7,128 nt of DNA from an uncultured Eubacterium sp. GTDB lineage: Bacteria; Bacillota; Clostridia; Lachnospirales; Lachnospiraceae. The position numbers were made by a program, and so were the translations under genes. How positions within the stretch are numbered: the first letter of the stretch is position 1; each line of letters opens with the position of its first letter. The stretch is taken from contig CAMKHH010000055.1 in the NCBI GenBank assembly GCA_946412445.1, forward strand, positions 1-7,128. The letters run 5' to 3'. The notes under the pieces are model-generated. The model was not told where the DNA came from, made no database searches, and saw nothing but the letters and a program-made list of their open reading frames with translations. Positions 5,525 to 7,128 of the stretch are shown here, piece after piece.

Positions 5525-7128
5525 TTAATAAAATTCATTTTCTTCTTCCGGTAATGACTCAAGAGCTTTCATACTAAGAGAAATCTTCTTTTCCTCACCA
5601 TTGAAATCAACTATCTTTGCAGTAATAATCTGACCTACTGACAATGCATCGGAAGGTTTCTCAACATGCTCATGAGAAATCTGAGATACATGAAGGAGTG
5701 CATCTACACCCGGCTCCAGTTCCACAAAAGCGCCAAAGTCAGTCATACGAGCCACTTTTCCTTCTACTACATTGCCTGCCGCATATTTGTCAGCCGCTGT
5801 CAGCCATGGATTTTCATCTTCAAACTTCAGGCTGAGGGCAATTTTACTTCCGTTAATGTCCTTAATTAATACTTTGATGGATTCTCCAACCTTAAATACT
5901 TTTTTAGGATTATCCACACGACCCCAGGACATCTCAGAGATATGAAGAAGTCCGTCAGCACCGCCCAAATCAATAAATGCGCCGAAGTCCGTAACATTCT
6001 TAATTGTACCCTCCACAATATCCCCTGGATGGATTCTTGCAAACAGTTCTTCCTGAAGCTTTTCTTTTTCAGCTACAATCAGCTGTTTTCTATCACCGAT
6101 AATCCGTCTTCTTCTGGGATTGAACTCTGTGATTACAAATTCAATCTCCTGATCTGCGTATTTTGTGAGATCCTTTTCATAGGAATCTGATACCAGGCTT
6201 GCAGGAATAAAAATCCTTGCCTCATCAATTACAACGCTCAAACCGCCATTCAGCACCTGAGTGACTTTCGCTTTCAATACTTCGTGATTTTCAAATGCTT
6301 CTTCCAGCCGCTTATTGCCTTTCTCAGCGGCGAGTCTCTTATAGGTCAGGAGAACCTGTCCGTCACCGTCATTCACCTTAAGTATCTTAACTTCCATCTT
6401 ATCGCCAGGTTTTGCAACATCTTTGAGGTCAATGCTCTGGTCATTGGAATACTCATTCTTTGTAAGAATTCCATCGGCCTTATATCCGATATTAAGGATA
6501 ATCTCATTTTCTTTAACGTCGATGACAGTACCTTCTACTACCTCTCCATTTCTGATTGTTTTAAATGACTCATCCAACATTTGTTCAAAACTTAATTCTG
6601 ACATATCTTTTTGAACCTCCTCAATTATTTTATTTGGGGTGGAAGCCCCTGCTGTAATACCTACGTGACGAAATGATTGAAAAGGCTTTGAATCCAAATC
6701 AACGAGTGTCTCTATAAAGTAAGTATTTTTACATTCTTTCTTGCAAATTTCATATAGCTTCTGGGTATTGGAGCTGTGCTTTCCTCCGATGACAATCATG
6801 GCATCAACCCGCTCTGCTATCTTCCTTGCTTCCGTCTGTCTTTCTTCTGTAGCATTACAGATAGTATTTAAAACACTAATATCATACCTCTTTTTCGAGA
6901 ATTTTTCAACTAATTCTTGAAATTTGTTGTAATTAAATGTCGTCTGTGATACGATACAAACCTTTCTCCCACTTAAATCCGGTAGTTTTTCCAGGTCTTC
7001 CATATCTTCGACAACTGAAACCGGCCCACAACACCACCCCTTGATTCCTTCTACTTCCGGATGTGTATCGTTGCCTATTATGATAATATATACGCCATCC
7101 CGGCTCTGTTTCTCCACAATCCGGTGAA
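5525..7128 (-). CDS. IspH (HMBPP reductase)-ribosomal protein S1 fusion (5' end cut by window)
   Basis: The N-terminal part is 4-hydroxy-3-methylbut-2-enyl diphosphate reductase (IspH/LytB), the 4Fe-4S enzyme that ends the MEP isoprenoid pathway. The C-terminal part has four S1 RNA-binding domains. The frame stays open to 7128, reading HRIVEKQ, a typical IspH segment; the GTG at 7117 is an internal Val, not a start, and about 105 N-terminal residues with two cluster cysteines are outside. Counting from 7117: HPEV (19-22; substrate His and Glu), SQTTF (57-61), cluster ligand Cys87 in TICNATEERQ, HSSN (114-117) and TAGAS (155-159), so the visible active site is intact. IspH ends near 170. S1 domains lie at about 188-260, 279-347, 364-432 and 449-517; the last two carry the strongest S1 signatures (DFGAF, LLHIS/LLHVS). 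This fusion is known in Clostridia. A strong internal start signal sits at the junction. Confidence 0.94.
   Translation of the reverse strand, partial: HRIVEKQSRDGVYIIIIGNDTHPEVEGIKGWCCGPVSVVEDMEDLEKLPDLSGRKVCIVSQTTFNYNKFQELVEKFSKKRYDISVLNTICNATEERQTEARKIAERVDAMIVIGGKHSSNTQKLYEICKKECKNTYFIETLVDLDSKPFQSFRHVGITAGASTPNKIIEEVQKDMSELSFEQMLDESFKTIRNGEVVEGTVIDVKENEIILNIGYKADGILTKNEYSNDQSIDLKDVAKPGDKMEVKILKVNDGDGQVLLTYKRLAAEKGNKRLEEAFENHEVLKAKVTQVLNGGLSVVIDEARIFIPASLVSDSYEKDLTKYADQEIEFVITEFNPRRRRIIGDRKQLIVAEKEKLQEELFARIHPGDIVEGTIKNVTDFGAFIDLGGADGLLHISEMSWGRVDNPKKVFKVGESIKVLIKDINGSKIALSLKFEDENPWLTAADKYAAGNVVEGKVARMTDFGAFVELEPGVDALLHVSQISHEHVEKPSDALSVGQIITAKIVDFNGEEKKISLSMKALESLPEEENEFY
6602..6622 (-). 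promoter_or_regulatory. Possible internal ribosome binding site and ATG for a separate S1 protein
   Basis: GAGGAGG (6622-6616) followed by 11 nt and an in-frame ATG (6604-6602) lies at the boundary between the IspH and S1 parts. Initiation there would give a 359-residue, four-domain S1 protein beginning MSELSFEQML, close to the size of the stand-alone B. subtilis S1-like YpfD. The purine run encodes Glu-Glu in the fusion, so it could be chance, but its strength and position are striking. Confidence 0.5.

Noticed and set aside
5644..6614. Plus-strand open frames opposite the S1 domains
   Set aside because: Antisense shadows of a conserved, motif-rich protein; no ribosome binding sites or families.
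1..7128. CRISPR arrays, tRNA or rRNA genes, insertion sequences, phage genes or a defence system
   Set aside because: No regularly spaced repeats, no RNA-gene signatures, no transposase or integrase and no flanking inverted repeats were seen; the genes are conserved core and energy-metabolism types.

Overview
The window looks like a chromosomal segment from an anaerobic Firmicute, most likely a Clostridia/Lachnospiraceae-type bacterium. The reasons are the rnf gene order C-D-G-E, a PF06541 (CmpB-type) membrane protein, a fused IspH-ribosomal S1 gene, strong AGGAGG-type ribosome binding sites and moderate GC. The taxon is inferred from gene content; no search was run.

Layout. Positions 1-4314 hold one run of minus-strand genes, transcribed right to left: a PF06541 membrane protein (4314-3379), rnfC (3351-2029), rnfD (2023-1028), rnfG (1031-414) and the first 139 codons of rnfE (417-1, cut by the window edge). 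The rnf genes are 5 nt apart or overlap by 3-4 nt, and each has a ribosome binding site inside the preceding gene. rnfA and rnfB are expected beyond position 1. Divergent from this run is a plus-strand DEDD-family exonuclease-like gene (4387-5448). A short, A/T-rich divergent promoter region (about 4315-4386) lies between them, with an extended -10 box for the minus-strand operon. A convergent 76-nt gap (5449-5524) contains a hairpin that probably acts as a shared terminator. The right end (5525-7128, minus) is the IspH-S1 fusion. Its first roughly 105 codons lie outside the window.

How the genes work together. RnfC, D, G and E are subunits of the membrane Rnf complex. It passes electrons from reduced ferredoxin to NAD+ and pumps Na+ or H+. 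RnfD and RnfG carry flavinylation motifs for covalently bound FMN, RnfC carries two 4Fe-4S motifs and the nucleotide-binding motif, and RnfE carries two membrane cysteines. The fusion gene joins the last step of the MEP isoprenoid pathway, itself an iron-sulfur reductase, to four S1 RNA-binding domains. The exonuclease and the PF06541 protein have no established link to Rnf.

Most of this is conserved housekeeping content and I see no wholly new system. The points most worth checking are: (1) a strong in-frame internal ribosome binding site and ATG at the IspH/S1 junction, which could yield a separate S1 protein; (2) a tandem second copy of the flavinylation motif in RnfD; and (3) the placement of the PF06541 gene as probable first gene of the rnf transcript.
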